Assembly (NCBI GenBank): GCA_947243795.1
Contig: OX365942.1
Coordinates: 620,001-684,000, forward strand
Direction of reading: 5' to 3'
Origin: Saccharomyces uvarum
Lineage: Eukaryota > Ascomycota > Saccharomycetes > Saccharomycetales > Saccharomycetaceae
Length of the DNA stretch: 64,000 bases
The notes under the pieces were generated by a model. It was not told where the DNA came from, did no database searches, and worked only from the letters and a program-made list of their open reading frames with translations. Each line of letters opens with the position of its first letter. Position 1 is the first letter of the stretch. The translations under genes were made by a program, and so were the position numbers. Below are positions 42,124 through 53,044 of this stretch, piece by piece.

Positions 42124-42131
42124 TTACGTAA
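42124..42131. promoter_or_regulatory. Yap-type site TTACGTAA (second copy)
   Basis: An identical palindrome 17 bp downstream of the first; the shared flanks extend the repeat to CTTACGTAACG in both. The duplication makes chance occurrence unlikely and supports a role in stress induction of OYE2. Confidence 0.6.
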
Positions 42132-42248
42132 CGCAGTTGGTCAGCCCAGCATTTCTCCCGTTCAGCCACTGATCTTACCTCGCCTTTTCAGTAGATTCTT
42201 GCCCAGTATCATTTGGAATGATTATTACAAAGTAATATCTGACACGGA

Positions 42249-42272
42249 ACGGAAGCGGAATTTTGCTTCCGT
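42249..42272. repeat. Inverted repeat ACGGAAGC / GCTTCCGT
   Basis: Two exact 8-bp arms separated by 8 bp, 334 bp upstream of OYE2. The CGG triplets in inverted orientation are the general layout recognised by Zn2Cys6 dimers, the class of Stb5 and Pdr1. It does not match the PDRE consensus, so the factor is unknown. Confidence 0.5.
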
Positions 42273-42545
42273 CCCCGTGCGCTTACTAAGGAGAAACGAA
42301 GTTTGTAGTCGGTGAGAGTTTCCAATTTCGGTAACAGGTCGCTGCTATTGTCCGATCACCTTTCTTTTTCCGTATTGTTTGAGCAGCGCGTTTCTTTTTG
42401 GTACCTGATGAGACAGCAAAATCCTCCAAACGTGCTTTTCTCGAGGCATCTTGGTATCTTTCTTCCTGGTGGCTTCGCAAAATATAAAAGGAAGAGCCGA
42501 TCTCCAGTTCGGGGTTTTCTCATTTTCGTTTATTTGGTTGCGTGA

Positions 42546-43808
<1,263 letters not shown>

Positions 43809-44264
43809 TCGAATTATCTATAGTTCGATGTTCTAACCTCCTCCACAACCCCGCTTACCTTATATAATTAACGAATAGATATATTTAGGATAAACAATTT
43901 TAATGAAAAAAAATCAACAGATTTCTGCTTGACGAGTGCTGAATATGTACACGGTAGGACAGGAACACGTTTTTACGCTGCATAATTTTTATAACATCAG
44001 ACTTGAAAATCATATATAACTATCACTTAAGAGAGCGTACTTTTGGTGTTCCTGATCCAGTGAAAACATATGTAGTTGAAACTGAGGTCGACTAACTTAC
44101 CAATCGTTCTATTCTTCCAAAGCCAGCATATTCTCGAACTGTTTCATTATCTGCTCACGTACAGCACTTTCTCAAGCATCTCCGTGTAGATATCAAAATA
44201 ATTGCTGCGATCAATATGCCTTTAACAACAAAGGTATTTGGAGTACATATCTGTTGTATTTTTA
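43809..44264. other. OYE2-tRNA-Thr interval
   Basis: 456 bp. Dubious S. cerevisiae ORFs (YHR180W and relatives) are annotated near this interval, but no matching long frame is seen here. I searched for Ty LTR remnants, which are common upstream of tRNA genes, and recognised none. Confidence 0.5.
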
Positions 44265-44336
44265 GCCTCCTTAGCTTAGTGGTAGAGCGTTGCACTTGTA
44301 ATGCAAAGGTCGCTAGTTCAATTCTGGCAGGTGGCA
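44265..44336 (+). tRNA. tRNA-Thr (anticodon UGU)
   Basis: A 72-nt cloverleaf without intron. The acceptor arms GCCTCCT and AGGTGGC pair except for one U-U mismatch at the fourth pair. The D arm contains TAGCTTAGTGGTAGAG (A box), the anticodon stem TTGCA/TGCAA encloses CTTGTAA with TGT at 44297-44299, and the T arm contains GGTCGCTAGTTCAATTC (B box). A T run follows at about 44346-44354 as the Pol III terminator. Position agrees with S. cerevisiae tT(UGU)H. Confidence 0.97.
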
Positions 44337-44492
44337 ATTTTTAAGTTTTTTTTTGTTACGGTGTTCCCCATCATCCGTAACTTCATTGATTTTTCCAAAG
44401 GTTGAATTGAATGGTGAAAGATAAATACAAATAGATGGTTGACAAACGGGACAAGGGGCAGTGGACGAGGAAGAGTACCAGAAGAGAAAGTC

Positions 44493-45179
44493 ATGCTATT
44501 AGAATTAGTTTCTTATGCAGGGACCATTTTAGGGTTTCTGTTTTTAACACTTTCAATTGCATCAGGTTTATACTATATTAGTGAACTCGTCGAAGAACAT
44601 ACAGAACCCACAAGACGATTTCTAACAAGGGCAATTTATGGCATAATTTTATTACTAGTACTACTTTTGCTACTAGATGGATTCCCATTTAAACTCACAC
44701 TTTTTTCCATTGCATGTTATATAGTATATTATCAAAACTTAAAAAGTTTCCCCTTCATCTCATTAACCAGCCCAACTTTCCTACTAAGTTGCGTATGCGT
44801 TGTTTTAAACCATTACTTTTGGTTCAAATATTTCAATGACACGGAAATTCCACCGCAGTTCAGATATGATCCGAACTACATACCTCGCAGACGTGCCAGT
44901 TTTGCTGAGGTGGCCTCATTTTTCGGTATATGCGTTTGGTTCATACCATTTGCCCTATTTGTTTCCCTATCAGCTGGCGATTATGTCTTGCCAACAACCA
45001 GTGAACAGCATATGGCTAAGAAAAATGATGACCTTATTACAAGTAACCAGCCAAGATTGCGTAAAAGAGCCGTTGGTTTGGCTCGTGTAGTTATCAACTC
45101 GGTAAGAAAGTACATTTATTCTGTAGCTCGTGTATTTGGCTACGAGATAGATCCTGATTTTGACAGATTGGCTGTTTAA
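44493..45179 (+). CDS. SVP26: COPII adaptor / Golgi membrane protein Svp26
   Basis: A 228-residue multispanning membrane protein, the same length as in S. cerevisiae (YHR181W). Svp26 cycles between ER and early Golgi and helps load type II mannosyltransferases such as Ktr3 and Mnn2 into COPII vesicles. Four hydrophobic segments are seen (about 2-27, 45-65, 82-105 and 145-165), with the conserved loop YFNDTEIPPQFRYDPNYIPRRRASF between the last two and a cytosolic tail with several basic residues. The start is the ATG at 44493 (MLLELVSYAGT), matching S. cerevisiae; the frame is open 18 codons upstream but without support. The tRNA-Thr gene ends 156 bp before. Confidence 0.96.
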   Translation: MLLELVSYAGTILGFLFLTLSIASGLYYISELVEEHTEPTRRFLTRAIYGIILLLVLLLLLDGFPFKLTLFSIACYIVYYQNLKSFPFISLTSPTFLLSCVCVVLNHYFWFKYFNDTEIPPQFRYDPNYIPRRRASFAEVASFFGICVWFIPFALFVSLSAGDYVLPTTSEQHMAKKNDDLITSNQPRLRKRAVGLARVVINSVRKYIYSVARVFGYEIDPDFDRLAV

Positions 45180-45479
45180 AAATGTCTTTTTAACGTGTAT
45201 TTTTAGTATGTTATCAGAATATTCAATATAAAATATGTATAATGCTCTACAAACTTTTTTTATACAGGAAAGAGAAACCAAAGCAACTAATGCTCTGCTT
45301 GACTTCATACAGAAAGAATATTTAACAACTTTTCTATGTTTTTCTTTTTTGTTGACGTTTGCATTTTTTATGACAGTCAAGTAAACAAAAACCGGTCTCT
45401 TCTAATAGATCGATACTATTGTTTCACGGAAGGAAAGTAACAACAAAACAAAGTCGAGAAATTTCCGTGGCGTCTAGTG

Positions 45480-47837
45480 ATGTCTACCAAAGAACACAGT
45501 GATGGAGATGATCACGGCAATCGTCTTGAAGAACCAATTCAGGTCTCAATTGATACTGGAACAGTCAAATTTTTATCAAGAAATAGGTATTGGACTAGGG
45601 ATTATACAACAGGTATCAAATTATTTGTAAGGCATATGAGGGCACAAAACGATACGGTGATTAGGTATATTAAATTTTATAGTGATTTCACTGACATGTT
45701 TTGGAAACCAGCGTTAAATGATCTACAAAAGCTGGAGCCAACTAATTCGATGAACAAACAACTACTTGAATTCATGAAGGAAAGTTTTAATAGAATATCC
45801 CCAGAGAAAATCGAGAGTGATTGTAAAAAACCGCTGCAGAACTTAAAAAATCATAACGATAGTTTTCTTCGTGAAGCCGAAAATGATTTATCATCTCGTT
45901 ATTCAGTTTATGTCAAAGATTTAGTAAGGGTCAAAGAAGCCTTGATTGAATGTGAAAAAAAAATTCAAATATGTAAGTTGAGGCAAGTCGACACTCCATC
46001 GGATGAACATTCTCGTACCTCTAATAGCGATAAAGACGAAACTTCTTCGACCAGAATAAAATTCATATGCGAATTCCCTTATGCATTGGATGAAAGGTTA
46101 AAGTTTGATAATAGCGTTCAATTTATGTCATTTCTGCAAAATCTAAAGAAGAATGTTCGTTTGCAGAAGAGTATGTTCCCTGTTCCGGGGTTACCAAATG
46201 GGAGCTTTCAAGGCCAGTCATTGGTCAAGGAACTGAAGAAACTGGAGCCTAAATTAGACCTATCCTTATTTAATATTGATAGAATAGGCAATGAATTTAC
46301 TCAACTAGGTATAATAAAGGAGTATTCCTTGAGCTTTTATTCTAATAAGAATCCTCTGTTTGATCAAGAAAAATACTACTATTGGAATGGTGAAATCTTC
46401 GACAACCAACAAGAGCGAAATGGTGATGCGGTTACGAAGGCTAAGAAGTCGTACGGTGATTTGTCAGAATCTGAAAATGTATGTGATGAAAAGCCAAACG
46501 TGTCTTCCATCAAAACATCCATATCCGATTGGATCCGCAAAGTCAGTCTCAATGACAATGATGAGCGTAATGCATCCGGAAACAAGGATATAAATGAAAA
46601 TGATTGGGAGGCCTTGAAACAACAGTTACAATCGTTACAAGATAAATTTTTTTCCAGGTGTTGCCAATTGGAATATTCCAAAGTACAGCTAGAGAAAACT
46701 ATTTATGAATACTGTAAAAACTACTCTAGAGTGGAGAATGAAATTGAACGAAGTCTAAAGTCATCGGACAAGATATTTCAACAAATTTGCGAATCGTTTA
46801 CTAAATCACCAATTCCTCCTCCACAAGAAGAGGTGCCGCCACGCAAAGGTGAGGACATAGAAATAAGAGGATTTTTCCTAAGGGACAATGGTATACCGTT
46901 CCGCAAGTGGAATAACATAGAGGAGAATGACCCAGTCAAGGCCTGCAAGGAAATTTCAATAAAATGCGAGAAGTTTTTCTGTGGTAGCGAGATAAACAAT
47001 GATCTGACTTTCCTAGACACGTTGGAAACAATAAAGATTATATTGCAGCAGATTGAAAAAGAACCAAATGCGAAGAAAATCGTACGAAGTTGGCACGACG
47101 ATATAGATTTTGTAAGGGTCTCGAACCTGAAGAGAGACCTAATGGGGAAATTCAAAGAGTCGAAAGCCATTGAGAATACCAATTCCACCATAACAGCTCA
47201 ATTTTTGGAAAACTTGCACACATATGTGACTAACGATTTTGTTGGGCTCATCAAGTTGTGGCTACTAGAACTGCCCGATAGCATAGTCCCTTCAAACAGT
47301 TACGATACCTTGGTCAAAACAAAAGAGCCGTTGATTTCGTTATGCGGAAGATTCCCCACGAACACAGTAAGATTCTTGCAAGAGTTTACAAGACATTTTC
47401 AAGTGCTCAACTGCGAGTCGTCACTCCCACCACGAACCGTGTGCGATTTGTTCATTGACAACAGTGACATAGACATCCCATTAGCGCACCACTTTTCAAG
47501 AAGAACGGGGCTACAAGACCCCACAGACATAAATATCTTGTCGCCAGCGTTGTACACATTATTTACCAGCCAAGATACAATAGAAATCTTGCAACAGCTG
47601 ATCGCAAGCTCCACCAACACCAGCACCAGCACTGTCCTTCAGGAACCACCGAAGATTGTCATAAAGAACACCGCCTCGACCGCATCCTCCACGCCCAACC
47701 CACCGCTAAGAGACCAGAGTGGCCCGTTCATTCCACGGCCTTTCAAGACTAGTTCCACACCGACAACCCCAGAGAGGACAAAGCGCAAGAGCGGCCTGTT
47801 CCTTCCCGTCAACGTCAACGACCGGCCTCCTACATAA
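45480..47837 (+). CDS. RGD3: F-BAR and RhoGAP protein Rgd3 (YHR182W ortholog)
   Basis: A 785-residue protein, the same length as YHR182W. The N-terminal region (about 35-430) is a helical F-BAR-like domain (IKLFVRHMRAQNDTVIRYIKFYSDF and following) interrupted by a DEP-like insert around residues 200-300. The C-terminal third (about 450-690) is a RhoGAP domain with degenerate core motifs (FLENLHTYVTNDFVGLIKLWLLELPDSIVP). The tail is rich in Ser, Thr and Pro (TSSTPTTPERTKRK). In S. cerevisiae Rgd3 acts on Rho3 and is carried on vesicles to sites of polarised growth. The start is the ATG at 45480; S288C naming varies, and YHR182W is the systematic name. Confidence 0.93.
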   Translation: MSTKEHSDGDDHGNRLEEPIQVSIDTGTVKFLSRNRYWTRDYTTGIKLFVRHMRAQNDTVIRYIKFYSDFTDMFWKPALNDLQKLEPTNSMNKQLLEFMKESFNRISPEKIESDCKKPLQNLKNHNDSFLREAENDLSSRYSVYVKDLVRVKEALIECEKKIQICKLRQVDTPSDEHSRTSNSDKDETSSTRIKFICEFPYALDERLKFDNSVQFMSFLQNLKKNVRLQKSMFPVPGLPNGSFQGQSLVKELKKLEPKLDLSLFNIDRIGNEFTQLGIIKEYSLSFYSNKNPLFDQEKYYYWNGEIFDNQQERNGDAVTKAKKSYGDLSESENVCDEKPNVSSIKTSISDWIRKVSLNDNDERNASGNKDINENDWEALKQQLQSLQDKFFSRCCQLEYSKVQLEKTIYEYCKNYSRVENEIERSLKSSDKIFQQICESFTKSPIPPPQEEVPPRKGEDIEIRGFFLRDNGIPFRKWNNIEENDPVKACKEISIKCEKFFCGSEINNDLTFLDTLETIKIILQQIEKEPNAKKIVRSWHDDIDFVRVSNLKRDLMGKFKESKAIENTNSTITAQFLENLHTYVTNDFVGLIKLWLLELPDSIVPSNSYDTLVKTKEPLISLCGRFPTNTVRFLQEFTRHFQVLNCESSLPPRTVCDLFIDNSDIDIPLAHHFSRRTGLQDPTDINILSPALYTLFTSQDTIEILQQLIASSTNTSTSTVLQEPPKIVIKNTASTASSTPNPPLRDQSGPFIPRPFKTSSTPTTPERTKRKSGLFLPVNVNDRPPT

Positions 47838-48199
47838 TCCCATGCATACTACATATACGCTACGTAAATCACCTGCTGCCACTTTGTTCTTTCCTCCTGC
47901 CTCGAGGCTGTTGCTTCCTAACATCGTGCGCCGTCGGTGTTACGCTACGGTGCCTCGGTGTTACGCGGTGCTTTGTCCTGGCGGTGCTGGCGGTCTTGCG
48001 CTTTGCCCTTGGTGGCCTCGAGGTGTTTTATATAAATGGGCCTGAGATTTGTTATGTAGTTGTATTGTTTCTAAGCTTGTTTCTTTTTCTAGAGGGGCCC
48101 TTTTTATTACATAAGAGAACAAGTAGCCTGAAAACTATACTAGCTCGTATTGTTGCCACTACAAACAAAAACACTTTCCATACAAACATTATAAAAAAC
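47838..48199 (+). promoter_or_regulatory. GND1 promoter
   Basis: 362 bp between RGD3 and GND1. The distal half is unusually GC-rich and contains a 12-bp direct repeat TCGGTGTTACGC at 47934-47945 and 47955-47966 (21-bp period, two helical turns). TATATAA at 48029-48035 is a good TATA box, 165 bp upstream of the ATG, followed by a pyrimidine-rich leader and an A-rich stretch. This fits a strong promoter. GND1 is a known target of Stb5, but I do not see an unambiguous Stb5 site. Confidence 0.65.
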
Positions 48200-49669
48200 A
48201 TGTCTGCTGATTTCGGTTTGATTGGTTTGGCCGTCATGGGTCAAAACTTGATCTTAAACGCTGCTGATCACGGCTTCACTGTTTGTGCTTACAACAGAAC
48301 TCAATCCAAGGTCGAGCATTTCTTGGCTAACGAAGCCAAAGGTAAGTCTATCATTGGTGCTACTTCCATTCAAGATTTCATTTCCAAGTTGAAGAGACCT
48401 AGAAAGGTCATGCTTTTGGTTAAAGCTGGTGCTCCAGTCGACGCCTTGATCAAGGAAATTGTTCCACTTTTGGAAAAGGGCGACATCATCATCGATGGTG
48501 GTAACTCCCATTTCCCAGACTCTAACAGACGTTACGAAGAATTGAAGAAGCACGGTATTCTTTTCGTCGGTTCCGGTGTCTCTGGTGGTGAAGATGGTGC
48601 CCGTTACGGTCCATCTTTGATGCCAGGTGGTTCTGAAGAAGCTTGGCCACACATCAAGAACATCTTCCAATCTATCTCCGCCAAGTCTGATGGTGAACCA
48701 TGTTGTGAATGGGTCGGCCCAGCCGGTGCCGGTCACTACGTCAAAATGGTCCACAACGGTATCGAATACGGTGACATGCAATTGATTTGTGAAGCTTACG
48801 ATATTATGAAGAGATTGGGTGGATTCACTGACAAAGAAATCAGTGACGTTTTCACCACATGGAACAAGGGTGTCCTCGACTCTTTCTTGATCGAAATCAC
48901 CAGAGATATCTTGAAGTTCGATGATGTTGACGGTAAGCCATTGGTGGAAAAAATCATGGATACTGCCGGCCAAAAGGGTACTGGTAAGTGGACTGCCATC
49001 AACGCCTTGGACTTGGGTATGCCAGTCACTTTGATCGGTGAGGCTGTCTTTGCTCGTTGTCTATCTGCTTTGAAGAATGAAAGAGTCAGAGCTTCCAAGG
49101 TCTTGCCAGGCCCACAAGTTCCAAAGGATGCCGTCAAGGACAGAAAGCAATTTGTCGATGATTTGGAACAAGCTTTGTACGCTTCTAAGATCATCTCCTA
49201 CGCTCAAGGTTTCATGTTGATCCGTGAAGCCGCTGCCACATACGGCTGGAAACTAAACAACCCTGCCATTGCTTTGATGTGGAGAGGTGGTTGTATCATC
49301 AGATCTGTTTTCTTGGCTGAAATCACCAAGGCTTACAGACAAGAACCAGACCTAGAAAACTTGTTGTTCAACAAGTTCTTCGCCGATGCTGTTACCAAGG
49401 CTCAATCTGGTTGGAGAAAATCCATTGCATTGGCTACCACATACGGTATCCCAACACCAGCCTTCTCCACGGCTTTGACCTTCTACGACGGGTACAGATC
49501 TGAAAGATTACCAGCCAACTTACTACAAGCTCAACGTGATTACTTCGGCGCTCACACTTTCAGAGTCTTGCCAGAATGTGTATCCGAAAACTTGCCAGAA
49601 AACACCGATATTCATATTAACTGGACCGGTCATGGTGGTAACGTTTCTTCCTCAACATACCAAGCTTAA
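48200..49669 (+). CDS. GND1: 6-phosphogluconate dehydrogenase, major isoform
   Basis: A 489-residue protein, as in S. cerevisiae Gnd1 (YHR183W). It oxidatively decarboxylates 6-phosphogluconate to ribulose 5-phosphate and makes NADPH, the step after Sol3. Seen: the nucleotide-binding GLAVMGQNL at 8-16 with YNRT at 32-35 for NADP, the substrate motif [19 protein letters not shown] near 127-145, the catalytic Lys in [17 protein letters not shown] near 180-196, and GQKGTGKWT near 256-264. Codon bias is extreme. The frame remains open about 72 codons upstream of the ATG without another ATG. The paralog Gnd2 lies elsewhere in S. cerevisiae. Confidence 0.98.
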   Translation: MSADFGLIGLAVMGQNLILNAADHGFTVCAYNRTQSKVEHFLANEAKGKSIIGATSIQDFISKLKRPRKVMLLVKAGAPVDALIKEIVPLLEKGDIIIDGGNSHFPDSNRRYEELKKHGILFVGSGVSGGEDGARYGPSLMPGGSEEAWPHIKNIFQSISAKSDGEPCCEWVGPAGAGHYVKMVHNGIEYGDMQLICEAYDIMKRLGGFTDKEISDVFTTWNKGVLDSFLIEITRDILKFDDVDGKPLVEKIMDTAGQKGTGKWTAINALDLGMPVTLIGEAVFARCLSALKNERVRASKVLPGPQVPKDAVKDRKQFVDDLEQALYASKIISYAQGFMLIREAAATYGWKLNNPAIALMWRGGCIIRSVFLAEITKAYRQEPDLENLLFNKFFADAVTKAQSGWRKSIALATTYGIPTPAFSTALTFYDGYRSERLPANLLQAQRDYFGAHTFRVLPECVSENLPENTDIHINWTGHGGNVSSSTYQA

Positions 49670-49856
49670 GGAGAACAAACCAACTGAAGATAAATCAAAA
49701 AAAAATTAATGAATATAAATAAATCCAAATGCAATTATATAGTGTATGAAGTTATGTATTATTTCAAAGAGTTAGAATTCAATAAATAAGTCTCTGAAAA
49801 CTATTTACAAATCCTTTTTTCTTTTTCTAATATCCGAAAAAGGGCAAAGATCTCGC

Positions 49857-49865
49857 GACACAAAA
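49857..49865 (+). promoter_or_regulatory. Putative middle sporulation element (Ndt80 site) of SSP1
   Basis: GACACAAAA fits the Ndt80 consensus (gNCRCAAAW) and lies 91 bp upstream of the SSP1 start codon. A weaker CACACAAAG is at 49921-49929. SSP1 is a middle meiotic gene in S. cerevisiae, so this site is expected to drive it. Confidence 0.65.
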
Positions 49866-49955
49866 TAAATGATAAAAAATAAAAAATAGAAATGGTCTAA
49901 TTCTATTTTGTAATCAAATGCACACAAAGAGAGGTAGAATCCTAAATTAGCAACA

Positions 49956-51674
49956 ATGAGGAGTTCAGGTACATATGAGGATGAGCCATCTCAGGAAACA
50001 ACTTCGTCTCCTCCTAAGCAACCGCAGCAGAAAAGGCCAACTAAATTTAGAGAAAGAATGCGGAAGTGGTTACAAAGTGGAAAAAATAATGGTCACCAGG
50101 ACAAAAAAGATGTTCCTAAAATATTTGACAGAATTCTTTATCAACAAGCAGACATGACTGCATTTAACAATAATGAAAATGGGCAAAGTCAGGATATAAC
50201 AAACAACTTTTTTTTACCAGAAGAAGATGAGTCTGGCCCATTGCAAAGTAGTGTTAAAACCTTTCTAACTGGAAATAATGACGATAATACAGAATTCCAG
50301 CCTCAAGATCATCCAAATCAAAACCAGAAACAGAGTACTGAACCCCCAAGAGTACCTTACCAGCAAAGAAGCCCACAAGAAATACCATTGTTGAAGGACC
50401 TTTTCATCACTAACAAATATGATGATCCTTATTTAAACTCTTCGACAAAATTTGGTAACATAACTTCAACTTTTCCCAGTAGTCTATCTTTAAGGACCGT
50501 TACCTTACAAACTATAAAAAGAAGAATTGATTATATTTCTGCAAAAAAAAAAGAGGTTTGGAAAACAGAAGAGAAGTTTTTAAAAGACATATTGATGTGG
50601 TTACAAAGCTCGAATTTTGAAGATCCAGATACAATATCATTGATCCATGAAATTGAGAAAGTTTTTGAACAAGATATACTTTTTGAACAGAATATTTCAG
50701 ATTGCTTAAGAGACATTTCAAATAATTTCGAATATATTTGTGTGAGAGAAACTCAATTAATCAATGAAGGAAATATTTTAAAAAATGACCTGAAAAAATA
50801 TGCAAAATCAAGGGAGCATAAAGGTGAAAAACATGAAGATACAGAGGTATTTAGGGAGAAAGTAATATCATCTCAAAAATCTTTTGACGTTGTGAAGCGA
50901 CACTACAAGCACGCAATATCAATCACAACAAGACAGCTATTTATGAACCTTGCTTTTGAATACTATGAAAATTGCTCCGATATGAAGGATGTTTCAAGAA
51001 AATACTTACAAGAATCCTTATCCACTTTACAAACAATCGACACTCTAGGATTTTCAGAAGAATTAGAAAGAATTAGGAAAAGAAGGTTCGATAAGTTTTG
51101 GGCGAAAGCAAATCCCGACCCAACAAATAATATTCAGAAATTTGTTAATATGAGAACAGGTGTAGCCGGATTCAATGATTCGTTAATGAATCACTTATAT
51201 GGAAAACTACGCTTCGGAGTCGCGCCACTTGAGGAAGAACTGCAAAATTCGCAACCTGAGCTCATTGGCATGCAAGAAAATGTTTGGAACGAAACACTCT
51301 CTGAGTATAACTCAGTAGATGGTAATCCCATTACTTCAAACAAATTCTTATCTGCTAAGGAAGTTGAGTCAGATCAGTTGGTAAAAACATTTAGCCCAAA
51401 AGACGAAGCAAAGGATAATATTCCACCAATTACAGGTGGTCAACAGGTATCACCACCTGAAGAAAAAAAGGAAAATCTAGAAAACAATGACCCTTTGATA
51501 TTGAGAAGCGCAAAAAGAAATGTAAATATCAATGCTGCTAGTTTAAGGAACCTTGTCATTAAAAAATCTCAAGTTAAACCGGCATCTGCGAATGAAGAGA
51601 GTATGATCTTCGCTGCGGCATTGAATGATGCAAGACAAAATTTAGACGAAAACGTTTGGAAGAGCCCAATCTAG
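49956..51674 (+). CDS. SSP1: Prospore membrane leading-edge protein Ssp1
   Basis: A 572-residue protein (571 in S. cerevisiae, YHR184W). Ssp1 is the ring-shaped coat at the lip of the growing prospore membrane in meiosis II, together with Ady3 and Don1. Seen: a basic N-terminal segment after a Pro/Gln-rich start (KFRERMRKWLQSGKNN), a long helical region (about residues 170-380) with heptads, and a disordered tail. No transmembrane segment is seen; membrane binding in the known protein is by the helical BAR-like core. AT-rich sequence and weak codon bias fit a gene expressed only in meiosis. It converges with PFS1, another sporulation gene. Confidence 0.96.
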   Translation: MRSSGTYEDEPSQETTSSPPKQPQQKRPTKFRERMRKWLQSGKNNGHQDKKDVPKIFDRILYQQADMTAFNNNENGQSQDITNNFFLPEEDESGPLQSSVKTFLTGNNDDNTEFQPQDHPNQNQKQSTEPPRVPYQQRSPQEIPLLKDLFITNKYDDPYLNSSTKFGNITSTFPSSLSLRTVTLQTIKRRIDYISAKKKEVWKTEEKFLKDILMWLQSSNFEDPDTISLIHEIEKVFEQDILFEQNISDCLRDISNNFEYICVRETQLINEGNILKNDLKKYAKSREHKGEKHEDTEVFREKVISSQKSFDVVKRHYKHAISITTRQLFMNLAFEYYENCSDMKDVSRKYLQESLSTLQTIDTLGFSEELERIRKRRFDKFWAKANPDPTNNIQKFVNMRTGVAGFNDSLMNHLYGKLRFGVAPLEEELQNSQPELIGMQENVWNETLSEYNSVDGNPITSNKFLSAKEVESDQLVKTFSPKDEAKDNIPPITGGQQVSPPEEKKENLENNDPLILRSAKRNVNINAASLRNLVIKKSQVKPASANEESMIFAAALNDARQNLDENVWKSPI

Positions 51675-51874
51675 ATAATAGTAAAATTGGTTAAAGTTTT
51701 TTTTCTCAAGCTTCTATTTTCATTGTTGTACATTTAGTATTTTTATATAAATTTTTTATTCTTTTGAAATAAAAGGTCTATTTTACCTTGATATATCTAA
51801 AAAAGAAACAACCAAAAATTATTTAACCATTTGTTTTGATTTTACACAAAATTATATAAATTTGAACTTTCCTC

Positions 51875-52594
51875 TCAAAACTCAAAATCTCTTTGAGAAA
51901 ACTCATATTCCTTTAAGTACTGGTTTCTTATCAAGGTTTCTATTTTTTTCTCTTGAATATGTATGATATCAGTATCAGTCAAAGCTCTGGAATAATCTGT
52001 TTCCATGCATGCTGTTTTTTCAAAGGTAAATTCAGTTTCTTCCCAATCCAACATATATTCATAGTCAAAGCAATTTGTAAATAAATAGCCGTCAAATCCC
52101 ACAAATATTGGTAATCTTTCAAGCCATGTCTCTACTTTCTCAGAACAAGGCATATTTTGTGTTGTTCGTGGACTGAAATAGGTTGGAATAGCCAAACCAC
52201 TATTAGAGTTTTGTAGAATACCCCAGCTACTAAATTTGGCGTCTTGATAATTGACCTTTTCAAGATGATTTAAATATGATAAATAAGGATTTGGTAATGG
52301 CAGTGAACCGTTGGAATACAAATTTGGCAAACAGTTCATCGAGGAAATTTGTGGAGACATACTGTCTGTGACTCGCATTGGCTTATCATATATAGGCCGT
52401 TGCTCGTATTGTCGTCTTCTTAATACCGGATTAAATTCAGGGAATGTGGTATTTTGTGTCTTACCGCAATCCGGTGGTATCTTATTAATTATTTCAGCAA
52501 TTGGGGAGCTTCGAAAATTGTTCATTTTGTTTAATTTAGAAGTTCTAGTTTCCTTCAGCTCGGGGATGGAAAGCTGTGCGTAGTCTTGATTCAT
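51875..52594 (-). CDS. PFS1: Sporulation protein Pfs1 (Ady1)
   Basis: A 239-residue protein, close to the 237 of S. cerevisiae (YHR185C). Pfs1 is needed for modification of the meiotic spindle pole bodies so that prospore membranes form at all four. No known domain is recognised. The central half is Pro/Asn/Ser-rich (LPLPNPYLSYLNHLEKV), and the C-terminal third is the best conserved (FVGFDGYLFTNCFDYEYMLDWEETEFTFEK). The start is the ATG at 52594 (MNQDYAQLSIPEL); the frame stays open 35 codons further upstream but without an ATG. A TTTGTG core on the plus strand at 52750-52755 may be a weak Ndt80 site. Confidence 0.93.
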   Translation of the reverse strand: MNQDYAQLSIPELKETRTSKLNKMNNFRSSPIAEIINKIPPDCGKTQNTTFPEFNPVLRRRQYEQRPIYDKPMRVTDSMSPQISSMNCLPNLYSNGSLPLPNPYLSYLNHLEKVNYQDAKFSSWGILQNSNSGLAIPTYFSPRTTQNMPCSEKVETWLERLPIFVGFDGYLFTNCFDYEYMLDWEETEFTFEKTACMETDYSRALTDTDIIHIQEKKIETLIRNQYLKEYEFSQRDFEF

Positions 52595-52971
52595 CTCAAT
52601 AGAAGCTGTGTTTTTATAAAGAAGTTGAAATGCTGACACTAGTGGATAAACCTTCACTGAGTGATTAGTGGCAAAGACTTCTACAAGATCTCTACCCAAT
52701 CTATCAATAAGAAAAGAAAATATATCTGTTTTTCGCTTACACTATATAGTTTGTGGTATTTTTTTTGAAAACGACTGTGTCCGAGAGAGTGCTGTCGCAT
52801 AATTAGACAATCAATAAAGCGACACTGGAGAGGAAAGGTTTCGGTAAATAGGAAAACGCACAATCAAAAAAGGAAGGTTTTATTTTTATGGGTACGCGCA
52901 TACTTAACAGTCTTTCAATATACTATGTAAGGTATATATCCTTGATTGAAAGTCTTCAAAAAAAATAATCA
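52595..52971. other. PFS1 upstream region up to the tRNA-Val terminator
   Basis: 377 bp between PFS1 and tRNA-Val. It contains the PFS1 promoter and, next to the tRNA, a run of A on the plus strand (about 52957-52965) that serves as the T-run terminator for the minus-strand tRNA. No gene was seen. Confidence 0.6.
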
Positions 52972-53044
52972 TGTTCCAACCGAGGATCGAACTCGGGACC
53001 TTTGCCGTGTGAAGGCAACGTGATGGCCGCTACACTATTGGAAC
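52972..53044 (-). tRNA. tRNA-Val (anticodon CAC)
   Basis: A 73-nt intron-less tRNA on the minus strand. The acceptor arms GTTCCAA and TTGGAAC pair perfectly; the D arm contains TAGTGTAGCGG; the anticodon stem GCC/GGC encloses TTCACAC with CAC (plus-strand complement at 53009-53011); the T arm contains GGTCCCGAGTTCGATCCTCGG. Discriminator base A. Position agrees with S. cerevisiae tV(CAC)H. Confidence 0.97.

Noticed and set aside
43809-44264. LTR remnants or YHR180W-like gene upstream of tRNA-Thr
   Set aside because: I looked for delta, sigma and tau termini and for a long plus-strand frame and found neither.
45477-45479. Alternative upstream start for RGD3
   Set aside because: The codon is GTG; the ATG at 45480 gives the expected 785 residues.
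48254-48973. 239-codon antisense frame inside GND1
   Set aside because: Same codon-bias artefact as in ENO2.
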